Source: Lysinibacillus composti (GTDB taxonomy: Bacteria; Bacillota; Bacilli; Bacillales_A; Planococcaceae). From it: a stretch of 64,000 nt of DNA. This document shows, piece by piece, positions 27,922 through 36,983 of this stretch. Every line of letters starts with the position of its first letter. Position 1 is the first letter of the stretch. The stretch spans positions 1 to 64,000 of the forward strand of contig NZ_JAFBDY010000020.1 of the NCBI RefSeq assembly GCF_016908465.1. Direction: 5' to 3'. Position numbers and translations under genes: made by a program. The notes under the pieces were generated by a model. That model ran no database searches. It was given only the letters and a program-made list of their open reading frames with translations, and had not been told where the DNA came from.

Positions 27922-29757
27922 CTATTTTATCAATTCTTTTAATTTAGTAAGAACAGGTTCAAAATTTTGTTGTTCACCCACATCAAAGTAGTCCTTAAAT
28001 GGATCACCTTTGTTTTTTATTCTTTCTAATACGGCCGGAATTGGAAATTGGCGTGGTGTTAATTTGTCATTTACTTCATCCCAATATAACGGTGTTGCAA
28101 TCAGCCCATTTTCATTACCTCGTGGGGAATAGGGAGAGATGATTGTTTTGCCTTCTGCATGTTGAATATAATCCAAATAGAGCTTATTATTTCTATTTTT
28201 CTTTAGACGTTCAATCGTAAACCACTGTGGTTCCTGCTGAATTATAAACTTACAAATAAATTCTGTAAAGATCCGCGTATCATCATACGTAAACCTGTTT
28301 TTAGGTAAAGGTATATAGATTTGTAGTCCTTTTCCTCCCGAAGTTTTCACAAAAGACTTTAATTTGAAACTATCAAAAATGGCCTTCATTCTGATGGCAG
28401 CCTCGACAGCTAACGAAAATTCCTCAACAGATGGAGGATCGAGGTCCATTACAATTTCTGTAGGGCAGTTTGTATCAATTGTTTGGAAAGGAATATGAAA
28501 TTCAATAGCTAGCTGATTTCCTAACCAAAGTAACGTCTCGATGTCGTTGCAAACAATATAATGAATATCTTCCTCCTGTTTAGTTAAAACAAAATCAGGT
28601 GTATAGTCTGGTGCATTTTTCTGATAAAAACTTTCTCCAGGAACTCCATGGGGAAAACGAATATTTGTTAATAAACGATTTTTTAAAAAGGGTAGAAATT
28701 GAGGAGCAATTTCCTGTAAATAAAGCAAATAATCATCTTTATTAATATCTATGGCTGGGAAAATAGGTTTATCCGGATGAGTTATTTGTATGCTTTCGGG
28801 CAAAGGATGGAGCTGTTTGATCATACTTTTCCAAGTGACATCACTTGGCGACAAATCAAACCTAAATTGATGGAAGCGCGGCTCACGAAGTTTTTTTCCA
28901 TCAAAATCAATACAAGCTATATCCACGCAGATTGAAGGCGGTATAGTCCAAATATTCTTGGTTTCTTGGTTCCCCTTTGTTTGAAAAAAGGATACTAAAG
29001 TGGTTAGCTCCTCTTCTGATAGCCCATGACGGAATATTGTAATTTCTACTAAATCCTTATTTAAATAAACAGCTCCGTTAAAATAGCCATTCACCTGGTC
29101 ATAACTAGTCAAAATAACGGATATAAATCGCCAGTTTTTAACTTTTAACCATTGACCTGAGCGAGTGCCACTTTCCCATATACTTGATTTTCTTTTTGCA
29201 ATGACGCCCTCTCCGTGGTTTTTGTAAACGAGGTTCCAAATTTTTTGTTCGTCTTCAAAAACATCTATAGTTTGAATTTGCCCTTTTCTTGCACCATCAA
29301 TTGTTGTGGGGAGGTTGATTTGCTCAAATAGTTGATGAAGCTTTTCCTTTCTTTTTACCAAGGGGGTTTGAGTTAAGTCTTTTCCATTTAATTGAAGGAG
29401 ATCAAAAACAACTAAATTGCATGGATACTTTTCACTTGATACTTTTACATTTTGCTTTGTTTTCGTTCTACCCCGTGTTTGAACAATAGAAAACTCGCTT
29501 TTAAAATCATTTGATAAATAAACCATTTCACTATCAAGCATTATAGGAAGGAAAGGTTTTATGTCCTCATAGATTTCGGAACAAGATTCAATAATTTCAG
29601 GAAAGTATGGAGTAAGTTCTTTTTCGTTACGACTAATTAATTTAGGAATTTCCTTTTCCCAAACTAACAAACATCGAAAACCATCATACTTTGTTTCGTA
29701 AATCCAATCATTTCCTACTGGAACAGTTTCAGCAGGAGTCAGTAACATCGGTTTCAT
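27922..29757 (-). CDS. ligD: DNA ligase D (ligase plus polymerase domains)
   Basis: The end-joining ligase of bacterial NHEJ, 611 aa. The N-terminal ATP-dependent ligase domain has the adenylated lysine in ETKYDGFRCL (Lys23), and EGVIAKRK and WLKVKNW supply later ligase motifs. The C-terminal primase/polymerase domain (about 310-600) has IVMDLDPPS, the metal-binding Asp pair, and VKTSGGKGLQIYIPL. The order ligase-polymerase without a nuclease domain is the Bacillus form. It is divergent from ku, its partner. Confidence 0.95.
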   Translation of the reverse strand: MKPMLLTPAETVPVGNDWIYETKYDGFRCLLVWEKEIPKLISRNEKELTPYFPEIIESCSEIYEDIKPFLPIMLDSEMVYLSNDFKSEFSIVQTRGRTKTKQNVKVSSEKYPCNLVVFDLLQLNGKDLTQTPLVKRKEKLHQLFEQINLPTTIDGARKGQIQTIDVFEDEQKIWNLVYKNHGEGVIAKRKSSIWESGTRSGQWLKVKNWRFISVILTSYDQVNGYFNGAVYLNKDLVEITIFRHGLSEEELTTLVSFFQTKGNQETKNIWTIPPSICVDIACIDFDGKKLREPRFHQFRFDLSPSDVTWKSMIKQLHPLPESIQITHPDKPIFPAIDINKDDYLLYLQEIAPQFLPFLKNRLLTNIRFPHGVPGESFYQKNAPDYTPDFVLTKQEEDIHYIVCNDIETLLWLGNQLAIEFHIPFQTIDTNCPTEIVMDLDPPSVEEFSLAVEAAIRMKAIFDSFKLKSFVKTSGGKGLQIYIPLPKNRFTYDDTRIFTEFICKFIIQQEPQWFTIERLKKNRNNKLYLDYIQHAEGKTIISPYSPRGNENGLIATPLYWDEVNDKLTPRQFPIPAVLERIKNKGDPFKDYFDVGEQQNFEPVLTKLKELIK

Positions 29758-29925
29758 AATTTAAACCTCTTTTTTTACAGAGTTGTTGGGAATGCCATCA
29801 ATAACGTATTGTGACATTGCGAAGCTAAACGGCGCTCTTTTGCTTTTCTTATTTTTTGAGTAAATTTTTTAGTTATACATAGAACGATATGGTTGTTACA
29901 TAATAAGAAAAAAGCGGGTGATGAT

Positions 29926-30762
29926 ATGCATACAGTTTGGAAAGGTAGTATTAGTTTTGGCCTTGTTAATATACCTGTTAAACTCCATACAGCGACGGAA
30001 AATAAAGATATCAAGCTTAGACAATTGCATAAAGAATGTCATAGTCCAATCAATTATGAAAAAACTTGTCCTGTCTGCGATAAAGAAGTAAAGAATGAGG
30101 AAATTGTGAAAGCTTATGAATACAGTAAGAATAAATTTGTGGTGTTAGATGATGAGGAGTTAGAAAAACTAAAAAAAGAGAATGAAGATAAAGCCGTTGA
30201 AATTATTGAATTCGTAAAACTAGAGGAAATTGATCCTATTTACTTTGAAAGAAGTTACTTTTTGGCACCTGATAGTGGTGGAGGAAAAGCCTATGCCCTA
30301 TTAAGAAAAGCTCTTAGTGATTCAGGTAAAATTGGTGTTGCGAAAATCACAATCCGTTCTAAAGAACAATTAGCCATAGTTCGTGTTTATAAGGATACAT
30401 TGCTAATGGAGACCATACATTTTCCTGATGAAGTTCGAAGTCACAGTGAGGTCCCAAATATTCCTAGTGATGAAAAGTTAGTGCAGCAGGAATTAGATAC
30501 TGCTCTTTTATTAATTGACCAACTAACGACTGAATTTAATCCAGAAAAGTATACTGACGATTACCGTACAGCATTATTAGAATTAATTGAACAAAAGAAA
30601 AATGGCGAGGCAACTGTAACCGCAACCGAAAAGGATCCTGTAATACCTTCGGACATGACAGATTTAATGGCTGCACTGCAAGCGTCGCTTGATAAAACAG
30701 CTACACCTAAAAAGAAAACAACGACACGGAAACGTAAAACGAAAGAAAAGAAAGAAGCATAA
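29926..30762 (+). CDS. ku: Non-homologous end joining protein Ku
   Basis: A homodimeric DNA-end-binding ring protein of 278 aa. The N-terminus HTVWKGSISFGLVNIPVKLHTATE is diagnostic, CHSPINYEKTCPVCDKEV carries the Cys/His pattern seen in some bacterial Ku, and the Lys/Thr-rich tail (TPKKKTTTRKRKTKEKKEA) is the extended DNA-binding C-terminus. ATG 29926 follows GGGTG; an upstream in-frame TTG at 29893 lacks support. It is divergent from ligD, forming the two-component NHEJ system used in spores and stationary phase. Confidence 0.95.
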   Translation: MHTVWKGSISFGLVNIPVKLHTATENKDIKLRQLHKECHSPINYEKTCPVCDKEVKNEEIVKAYEYSKNKFVVLDDEELEKLKKENEDKAVEIIEFVKLEEIDPIYFERSYFLAPDSGGGKAYALLRKALSDSGKIGVAKITIRSKEQLAIVRVYKDTLLMETIHFPDEVRSHSEVPNIPSDEKLVQQELDTALLLIDQLTTEFNPEKYTDDYRTALLELIEQKKNGEATVTATEKDPVIPSDMTDLMAALQASLDKTATPKKKTTTRKRKTKEKKEA

Positions 30763-30769
30763 AAAAATT

Positions 30770-30805
30770 AAAGCAGATTCCTATGATTTAGGAGTCTGCT
30801 TTTTT
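30770..30805 (+). terminator. Intrinsic terminator after ku
   Basis: Stem AAAGCAGA-TCCT / AGGA-TCTGCTTT followed by T6. Confidence 0.88.
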
Positions 30806-31150
30806 AACTGAATACTGAAACAAAAGAGTTTTATTAGAATAAATCTTTACACTGTTTTTGGTTAATTTATAAAAAATAAAATTTAAATGAAAGATATTGG
30901 TATTTTTTATTTCAATTTTATAACAAAGGAATCTGTTTCATCTTGTGAAACAAGAGGGGAAGTTTTAATTTTTTGTCAATATGGTTGACTATTCTTATAA
31001 ATAAAAGAAATAGCTTTATGTAAACTGAATTGACGAAAAAGTGTAGTTGAGGAGCAGAAGTTATACGGATAGGAAGAGTTACTGTTAAAAATGTAAATTA
31101 TATTTATAAAGTTCACTAACAATAGTCGATTGTTTTATTAATATAGAGTG
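30806..31150. other. Gene-free AT-rich stretch with one perfect short inverted repeat
   Basis: No gene of useful length is seen on either strand. The only structure is TGTTTCA-N5-TGAAACA (30934-30940 with 30946-30952), followed by AGAGGGGAAG, which resembles a ribosome site without a following gene. It could be an operator or a remnant. Confidence 0.4.
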
Positions 31151-31184
31151 AAACGACTCGTAAAAGTTAATTTACGAGTCGTTT
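31151..31184 (-). terminator. Terminator of the PTS EIIC-like gene
   Basis: A 14-bp perfect stem AAACGACTCGTAAA / TTTACGAGTCGTTT with a 6-nt loop, 7 nt past the stop on the minus strand. The T tract is short. Confidence 0.75.
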
Positions 31185-31190
31185 ATTTAA

Positions 31191-32228
31191 TTATTCAAAC
31201 TCCAATTTATAATCTTCGTCTTTAATCACTTTAAGTCTATTTTTAAATAAGTAGATAAAGAATAGATTCAAAATTAAAGGGAATATCAAGAACATACCTA
31301 ACATAATGGATATATTTTTTGCTGACCATCCACCGTCAGCTAAGTTAATGAAGTTAAGCGGTCCAACTAAACCGGATAAGCCAAACCCAGCACTGTATGG
31401 AGTCCCTTGTATATTTAACGCACCTGCTAGTCCACCAAGTATTGCAGCCGTAATTAACATTGGGAGTGCAATTTTGGGTTTCATAAAGAAATTACGCATC
31501 TGAATTTTAGGTGATCCTAAAACATGCGCTAGAGCAGTGCCTAGAGAATTTGCTTTATAACTAGCGAAACATAATCCCATACCCACAGCAACGATACCTA
31601 AGTTTGCCGCACCAGATCCGATACCTGATAACATAATAACTGTTGCAACTCCAACGGTAGAAATCGGCGAGAGAATAATAATTCCAAATACAACTGCTAT
31701 TAATGCACCCATCAGAATTGGTTGTAAGTTTGTTAAGTAAGCAACGCCATTACCAATTAATCCTGCACCTGTTTTCACATAAGGTAAAATCATAAAACCA
31801 ATCATCCCTGGAATTAATACCGTTAACATTGGAATAACTAAAATAGAATACTCTCTTAATTTTTCTCCAACTAATTGAACAAAGATGACTGCTAATGCAG
31901 CAGTAATGCCAGTATTAATAACAACACCTATTCCACCAATTGTAAAAATTCCTTCAGCAGTTTTGTTTATAACCCCACTACCTACCATTGCTGCAATCCC
32001 AACACTTGCTGTTTGAATTTGTGTTAATTTAAACTGCATTGCAATTAATACACCTGCTAAAATTGGTAACATACTCATAACAATTACGGTAGCATCTAAT
32101 AAATGTTGCAATGCAGGCACAGATGGAATGATTAGTTTTAGTATTTCACCTAGTAATGCATTTGGAATAAGTGCAACTACAATTGCAATGCTCATACCGT
32201 TTAAAAGTTTACTGAAGAAGTCTTTCAT
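31191..32228 (-). CDS. PTS_EIIC-type membrane protein (sugar-transport-like)
   Basis: A very hydrophobic 345 aa protein with about nine or ten membrane helices and glycine-rich loops (GGIGVVINTGI, SGIGSGAANLGIVAVGMGLCFASYK), matching the stand-alone PTS_EIIC_2 family. No EIIA, EIIB or HPr-like gene is nearby, so phosphotransfer transport is unproven; some family members may act as plain membrane permeases or sensors. It is divergent from a GntR/FadR-type regulator, its most likely controller. Confidence 0.8.
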   Translation of the reverse strand: MKDFFSKLLNGMSIAIVVALIPNALLGEILKLIIPSVPALQHLLDATVIVMSMLPILAGVLIAMQFKLTQIQTASVGIAAMVGSGVINKTAEGIFTIGGIGVVINTGITAALAVIFVQLVGEKLREYSILVIPMLTVLIPGMIGFMILPYVKTGAGLIGNGVAYLTNLQPILMGALIAVVFGIIILSPISTVGVATVIMLSGIGSGAANLGIVAVGMGLCFASYKANSLGTALAHVLGSPKIQMRNFFMKPKIALPMLITAAILGGLAGALNIQGTPYSAGFGLSGLVGPLNFINLADGGWSAKNISIMLGMFLIFPLILNLFFIYLFKNRLKVIKDEDYKLEFE

Positions 32229-32471
32229 TATCAGGTACCTCTTTCATACGTTTATTTTGTAGTGTCATTATATAGTGATAGAATTGTCGAAGCAATAAGA
32301 ATTTTAGTGATTCAACGCGGTGAAGTATAGTGTTTAAAAAATTTGTGCAATTTCTACAAGATATTTGAATAATAAGAGAAAAGTAAATTTACTAACTTAA
32401 GTGTTAAAATTATTAAGGTTTAATGATAATGTTAAATGCGGTAAATGTTATACAACTGTTGAGGTGAACAT

Positions 32472-33095
32472 ATGACTTTAGAAGCGAAAAATGCACATAA
32501 TTATGCATATGAATATATTCGTAATCGAATATTGGATGGTTCTTATAAGGGTGGTATAAAATTAGTTGAAGAACGTCTTGCTGAGGAAATAGGTGTTAGT
32601 CGTACGCCGATTCGAGAAGCTGTTAGAAGGTTAGAGCAAGAAGGTTTGATAAAGAATAAGCGTATATATAAACCGACCAAACAAGATTTACTATATTTGT
32701 ATGAAATGCGTGTTTTATTAGAAAGCTATACTGCTAAAAAGGCAGCAAGAAATATGTCAAATGAAACATTAAATGAATTAAAGAAGACAATTGAAAAAGC
32801 TCGCCAAGCACAGGGTGAGAGTATATATATTGCAAATCAACGTTTCCATGATCTAATTACCAATGAGTGTCAAAACCCAGTAATAACGGAGACATTACTT
32901 AGAGTTCGTACTGTCTTTTATTTAGTTAGTTTATCAATTGATTTTTATAAACGGCCTCAAATAATAGATGAGCATGAAGCTATTTATATGGCCATTAAGG
33001 ATCGAAATGAAGCACTAGCAAGTGAATTGATGGTAAAACATTTAGAAAGAGATACGGACTTTACAATAAGTGAATTAAGTAAGCTGGTATTATAG
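32472..33095 (+). CDS. GntR family transcriptional regulator, FadR (FCD) subfamily
   Basis: A 207 aa regulator: winged helix at about residues 8-70 (LVEERLAEEIGVSRTPIREAVRRLEQEGLI) and an all-helical FCD ligand domain (about 75-205). The pattern D/E..H..H expected for a metal-carboxylate site is partly visible in RFHDLITN, and late in the domain in DEHEAIYMAI and KHLERD. GAGGTG precedes the ATG. It is transcribed away from the PTS_EIIC-like gene, which it probably regulates in response to a small carboxylate. Confidence 0.9.
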   Translation: MTLEAKNAHNYAYEYIRNRILDGSYKGGIKLVEERLAEEIGVSRTPIREAVRRLEQEGLIKNKRIYKPTKQDLLYLYEMRVLLESYTAKKAARNMSNETLNELKKTIEKARQAQGESIYIANQRFHDLITNECQNPVITETLLRVRTVFYLVSLSIDFYKRPQIIDEHEAIYMAIKDRNEALASELMVKHLERDTDFTISELSKLVL

Positions 33096-33264
33096 AAAGT
33101 TATACATATTGGAGTAGAACTCACAGAACATTTAAATTATAGATACCTTCATTTTGCTTTTATCTAATCTATATACAAATATTAATACTCCTTGTTTAAA
33201 ATGAATTATTCCTCAACATTGAGAAAATAATAGTAATTAACAAGTTGTTGAAGGAGTGTAAAAG

Positions 33265-33807
33265 ATGAAAAAGTACCTAAAGGGAATTTTTAGTGTATCC
33301 TTATTAATTGGTTTACTATATGGATGTAATCCAAATGAAGGTGATCAGGTAACCATTGATAATAAGGAAAATGAGCAAACTGATGGTACGGAGGATGATA
33401 AGGGTATTGATACTCAAACCGAAGGCCAAACTCTAAAAGATGAATCAAATGGAGCAACAGATCAAAATGCAGGGGCCAATGTTGATACACCCTCTAACTT
33501 CACTCACTTTGATTTAGATGTTGAGTATGCCAATGACAAATCATATGACGTTGAGTTTGCAAATAATGAAAAAGGAATGTCTGCAGAATACGATGATGAA
33601 ATAAATGGAGAACATTTAACAGGCGATGATGCAATGAATAAAATCGAAAAGTATTTAGAATTACTAACATTTGATGCAAATTCTGACCCTGAAGAAATTA
33701 GAAGTCAAGTAATTTCAGCATTTGATTTAGATGAAAACTTTACTGAATTTGACCTTGAAGTCCGATTTACGAATGGAGAAGTAAAGGAATATAACTTTAA
33801 GGGCTAA
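33265..33807 (+). CDS. yusW: YusW-like lipoprotein
   Basis: A 180 aa secreted lipoprotein. The lipobox LLYGC places the lipidated Cys at residue 21. An acidic, Gly/Thr/Asp-rich linker (about 22-75) leads to a YusW domain with two related segments: HFDLDVEYANDKSYDVEF (about 81-98) and EFDLEVRFTNGEVKEYNF (about 161-178). Both look like a repeated beta unit. No function is known for the family. AAGGAG precedes the ATG. Confidence 0.85.
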   Translation: MKKYLKGIFSVSLLIGLLYGCNPNEGDQVTIDNKENEQTDGTEDDKGIDTQTEGQTLKDESNGATDQNAGANVDTPSNFTHFDLDVEYANDKSYDVEFANNEKGMSAEYDDEINGEHLTGDDAMNKIEKYLELLTFDANSDPEEIRSQVISAFDLDENFTEFDLEVRFTNGEVKEYNFKG

Positions 33808-33809
33808 TA

Positions 33810-33853
33810 AAAAGCTGTAGAAAAGGATCATTGCTCCTTATTCTACAGCTTTT
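33810..33853 (+). terminator. Intrinsic terminator after the yusW-like gene
   Basis: Stem AAAAGCTGTAGAA / TTCTACAGCTTTT with an inner GGA/TCC pair. Confidence 0.88.
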
Positions 33854-33955
33854 ATGTTTCTTTAATGGAGCGGCAAAAAGTACAAGTATAAGTTGCAACT
33901 CCTTTTATTGAACTATATAGTAGGAAATGTAAATACATAGAAGGAGCGTTATATT

Positions 33956-34327
33956 ATGAATGTCATATTGTTAATTGGGGCATTTTTAGCGTTTTCAGGT
34001 GTGGTATTAGGAGCTTTTGGTGCACATGCATTAAAAGAAAAATTCCCTGAACCCCGATATGAACAAATTTGGAATACAGCAGTTCAATATCAGATGTATC
34101 ATGCAATAGGAATGTTAATTATTTCGATTTTGTCGATGGACCAACTATTAGGAGCGTCTAATTTATTAGCATGGGCAGGGTATTTAATGTTTACAGGGGT
34201 CATTTTTTTCTCTGGAAGCTTATATGTCCTCTCTATAACAGGAGTAAAAAAATTAGGTGCGATTACGCCAATTGGTGGATTATTATTCTTAATCGCTTGG
34301 GTATTAGTGTTTGTTGCAGCATTATAG
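33956..34327 (+). CDS. ywdK: DUF423 family small membrane protein (YwdK-like)
   Basis: A 123 aa protein with four membrane helices. The N-terminal LSGVVLGAFGAHALKEK-type motif (here FSGVVLGAFGAHALKEKF) and YQMYHAIGMLI are the DUF423 signatures. The family is widespread and uncharacterised. AAGGAG lies 9 nt before the ATG. It is a single gene with its own terminator. Confidence 0.9.
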   Translation: MNVILLIGAFLAFSGVVLGAFGAHALKEKFPEPRYEQIWNTAVQYQMYHAIGMLIISILSMDQLLGASNLLAWAGYLMFTGVIFFSGSLYVLSITGVKKLGAITPIGGLLFLIAWVLVFVAAL

Positions 34328-34334
34328 TATAAGA

Positions 34335-34372
34335 AAAGCCTATCAAGAGATGAAACTTTTGATAGGCTTATT
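34335..34372. terminator. Intrinsic terminator shared by ywdK and a small minus-strand gene
   Basis: Stem AAGCCTATCAA / TTGATAGGCTT with a loop of about 12 nt. T-rich flanks occur on the plus side, and a short T4 on the minus side. Confidence 0.75.
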
Positions 34373-34478
34373 TATTTTTATTTGCATCTTGAATTTTAAG
34401 CGTTGGACAAACTGTTCTAATTTTATTGTAAGTTTTGTGTCTTGGGATAGCATCTATCGGCGTATTAAATTCATCCAT
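34368..34478 (-). CDS. Possible small protein of 36 aa
   Basis: On the minus strand an ATG at 34478 is preceded by GAAGGTG with 7-nt spacing. It opens a 36-codon frame, MDEFNTPIDAIPRHK then YNKIRTVCPTLKIQDANKNK, ending in TAA inside the terminator hairpin. The peptide is basic, has a single Cys and no membrane segment. I do not recognise it. The ribosome site and terminator placement are what support it, and short frames of this size can also arise by chance. Confidence 0.4.
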   Translation of the reverse strand: MDEFNTPIDAIPRHKTYNKIRTVCPTLKIQDANKNK

Positions 34479-34597
34479 AGGCCGACACCTTCAATAGTTA
34501 AACTATTATTAATTTAAAGGTGAATATCTACGATTTTTTTTTGAAGTTTCAGCTCATCCTAAACAGGTAATGTAAATAATAAAGGAAGTGAACATCA

Positions 34598-35767
34598 TTG
34601 TTGTTGCAGCATTATTTTGTTGATTTACATATTCACATTGGAAGAACAGAAAGTGGAAAACCAGTAAAGATTACAGGTAGTCGAAATCTTACGCTGAAAA
34701 ACATTTTAGAAACGGCTAGTAGTAAAAAAGGTTTGGACATTATAGGCATTATTGATTGCCACTCACCGGAAGTGATTGTTGAAATTGAGCAGTTAATTAA
34801 TGATGAACAAATAAGAGAACTACCGGATGGAGGGTTACGTTACCAAAATACGACGCTTATTCCTGGTTCGGAAATTGAAATTTACGATGAGAATTGTCAT
34901 GGACCTATTCATGTGCTTGCTTACTTTCCGACGATTTCATTAATGAAGCAATTTTCAAGTTGGATGAGTTCTCATTTGAAAAATATACAATTAAGTTCAC
35001 AAAGAATTTATTGTGAAGGTGTTGTGTTACAAAATAAAGTATACGAACTAGGTGGACTCTTTATTCCGGCCCATGTGTTTACTCCGTTTAAAAGTTTGTA
35101 TGGTAAGGGAGTGAAAAGAAGTTTAACTGAAGTATTTAACCCTGATTTAATTGATGGGATTGAGCTTGGCCTAAGTTCTGATACGAATATGGTAAAAAGG
35201 ATTGGGGAACTGGAACAATATACTTTTGTGACAAATTCAGATGCCCATTCGTTAGGAAAGTTAGCAAGAGAGTATCAAAAAATGGTTCTTGCTGATGCAA
35301 ACTTTAAAGAGCTTCAATTAGCATTACACGAAAAAGAAGGAAGAGGAATTGAAACTAATTTTGGGTTAAATCCGCTTTTAGGTAAGTACCACCAAACTGC
35401 TTGTCCCGACTGTGGTGAACAAGTAGTTGGGCAATTGACCGAATGCCCAAATTGTGGGGGAAAGCATCTTGTAAAAGGTGTGTCTTTACGTATTGAAGAG
35501 CTTTCGAATTTAAATGAACCAACAAGAAAACGACCACCGTATATTCACCAGGTACCCTTAGACTTTATCCCGGGAGTTGGACCTAAAACGATTGAGCGAT
35601 TATTAAATGCATTTGGTACTGAAATGAACATACTACATGCAACTTCAGTTGAACAATTGGAACAAGTAGTACCAGAGAAGATTGCCCATACACTTGATTT
35701 GGCAAGGAGAGGGGAACTAGCGATTAAAGTAGGTGGTGGTGGAGTTTACGGGAAATTTACTACGTAA
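34598..35767 (+). CDS. Endonuclease Q-like DNA repair protein (PHP domain, zinc ribbon, HhH)
   Basis: The 389 aa match the EndoQ family, which nicks DNA 5' of deaminated bases (uracil, hypoxanthine, xanthine) and some abasic sites. The PHP-type metal site begins VDLHIHIG (His11, His13) and includes NSDAH (213-217). A zinc ribbon has CPDC and CPNC pairs (Cys269, 272, 283, 286). A helix-hairpin-helix IPGVGPKTIERLL follows at 324-336. The start is TTG (first of three in a row) with AAGGAAG upstream. Members occur in Bacillus pumilus relatives but not in B. subtilis, as far as I recall. Confidence 0.85.
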   Translation: MLLQHYFVDLHIHIGRTESGKPVKITGSRNLTLKNILETASSKKGLDIIGIIDCHSPEVIVEIEQLINDEQIRELPDGGLRYQNTTLIPGSEIEIYDENCHGPIHVLAYFPTISLMKQFSSWMSSHLKNIQLSSQRIYCEGVVLQNKVYELGGLFIPAHVFTPFKSLYGKGVKRSLTEVFNPDLIDGIELGLSSDTNMVKRIGELEQYTFVTNSDAHSLGKLAREYQKMVLADANFKELQLALHEKEGRGIETNFGLNPLLGKYHQTACPDCGEQVVGQLTECPNCGGKHLVKGVSLRIEELSNLNEPTRKRPPYIHQVPLDFIPGVGPKTIERLLNAFGTEMNILHATSVEQLEQVVPEKIAHTLDLARRGELAIKVGGGGVYGKFTT

Positions 35768-35791
35768 TTCTCCTTTATTCGTTGGCATAAA

Positions 35792-35840
35792 AAAACAAGC
35801 TACAAATTAAGACGGGGATCTTAACCGTAGCTTGTTTAAA
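35792..35840 (+). terminator. Intrinsic terminator after the EndoQ gene
   Basis: Stem AAACAAGCTAC / GTAGCTTGTTT with an inner TTAA/TTAA pair. Between here and 36043 an inverted repeat TGCATTCAT / ATGAATGCA (35989-36021) with a central AGAGCTCT lies downstream of the minus-strand esterase and may serve as its weak terminator. Confidence 0.78.
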
Positions 35841-36043
35841 AGGGATGTAATGTCACAAGGACATATTTTATAGCAAATTGGGGAATATGCAGCTACTGGC
35901 TATTGCCTTTGCTACAAAATTTGCTAGGGGATACACTAATAATATGACCAACTTAAAGTTGTTTCATACTTCATTTATTAAATTTATCTGCATTCATTTA
36001 TAGAGCTCTGTTATGAATGCACAATTACGCCAAGGTGTATTGT

Positions 36044-36790
36044 TTATTCTTTCCACTGAAGTCCTTCAAAGAAACGATATACTTCTTCGAAAACAAGTTC
36101 CTTTTCTTGGTCAAGAGTTAAAATATGACCAGAGTTAATGAAACTTTTTACAGACTTAATACGTGAATTTACAGCGTTATATATTAAATCGGCACTTTTA
36201 CAGTAATAATCATCATCACGTAATCCACGTAAAATGTGAACTGGTGTTTCAAGTTGATTTAATTTTGCACTAGTATCATTAATCATACCTTGCAAATATT
36301 GAAGTGCTGGCATGCGCACACTATCTGCAATTGTTGATGGACTGTCATTTTGCTCATCAAAAGTACCAGATAATTTTTTGTATTTAATTGTATAATCTAC
36401 GATACGGTCCTGTAGACTATCAACACTTTTTGCTAAAGCGGGTGCAGACATTGCAACGATTGCTTTAATTGGACGCTCTTCTCCAAGTTTTAAAGAGAAA
36501 ATTCCTCCAAGAGAAACTCCAGCAACAGCAATTTCATCATAGCCAAGTTTACGAAGCTCATCATAACCCTCTAAAACGCTATTCCACCATTCAATTGGAT
36601 TAGTTGAAATTAAAGTTTTCGGATCGCCGCCATGACCCTTATATAATGGAGCGTGTACTGTATAATTACGCTCTGATAAATATCGACCTAAACGCTTTAC
36701 ATCGTTTGTATTTCCAGTAAACCCATGGAGCAATAATACAGCACGGTTACCCTTTTCGATTGTAAATGGTTTTGGAGGAATGATTTTCAT
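36044..36790 (-). CDS. Carboxylesterase, Est30/YvaK-like alpha/beta hydrolase
   Basis: A 248 aa cytosolic alpha/beta hydrolase. HGFTGN (oxyanion region, about 23-28), the nucleophile elbow GVSLG (Ser near residue 94), the acid segment LRDDDYY and GHILTLD with the catalytic His match the Bacillus/Geobacillus Est30 monoacylglycerol-type carboxylesterases. AAAGGGG lies 11 nt upstream of the ATG. Unlike B. subtilis yvaK, it is not next to secG, rnr and smpB; it is divergent from a LysR regulator. Confidence 0.88.
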   Translation of the reverse strand: MKIIPPKPFTIEKGNRAVLLLHGFTGNTNDVKRLGRYLSERNYTVHAPLYKGHGGDPKTLISTNPIEWWNSVLEGYDELRKLGYDEIAVAGVSLGGIFSLKLGEERPIKAIVAMSAPALAKSVDSLQDRIVDYTIKYKKLSGTFDEQNDSPSTIADSVRMPALQYLQGMINDTSAKLNQLETPVHILRGLRDDDYYCKSADLIYNAVNSRIKSVKSFINSGHILTLDQEKELVFEEVYRFFEGLQWKE

Positions 36791-36983
36791 TGTTAATGAA
36801 CCCCTTTTTATTTTAGTGACAAAATTAAGAATGTTTTTTGAAAACCGTTGTAATTTTATTTAAATTTTGATATGAAGTCTTAAGGTTTAAGCTTATTATA
36901 GTGATAAAGATAAATAAGTACAATTTATTATTTCTATCATTTCCATTCCAAAAGGTTATCAATTGAAAAAGAGAGGTAAGTAA

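Noticed and set aside
29857-29884. SigG-type promoter for ku (TGAGTA ... CATAGAA)
   Set aside because: The spacer is 15 nt instead of 17-18 and both boxes are imperfect.
34311-34517. 68-codon plus-strand frame after ywdK
   Set aside because: It runs through the ywdK terminator hairpin, lacks a ribosome site and looks like translated non-coding AT-rich DNA.
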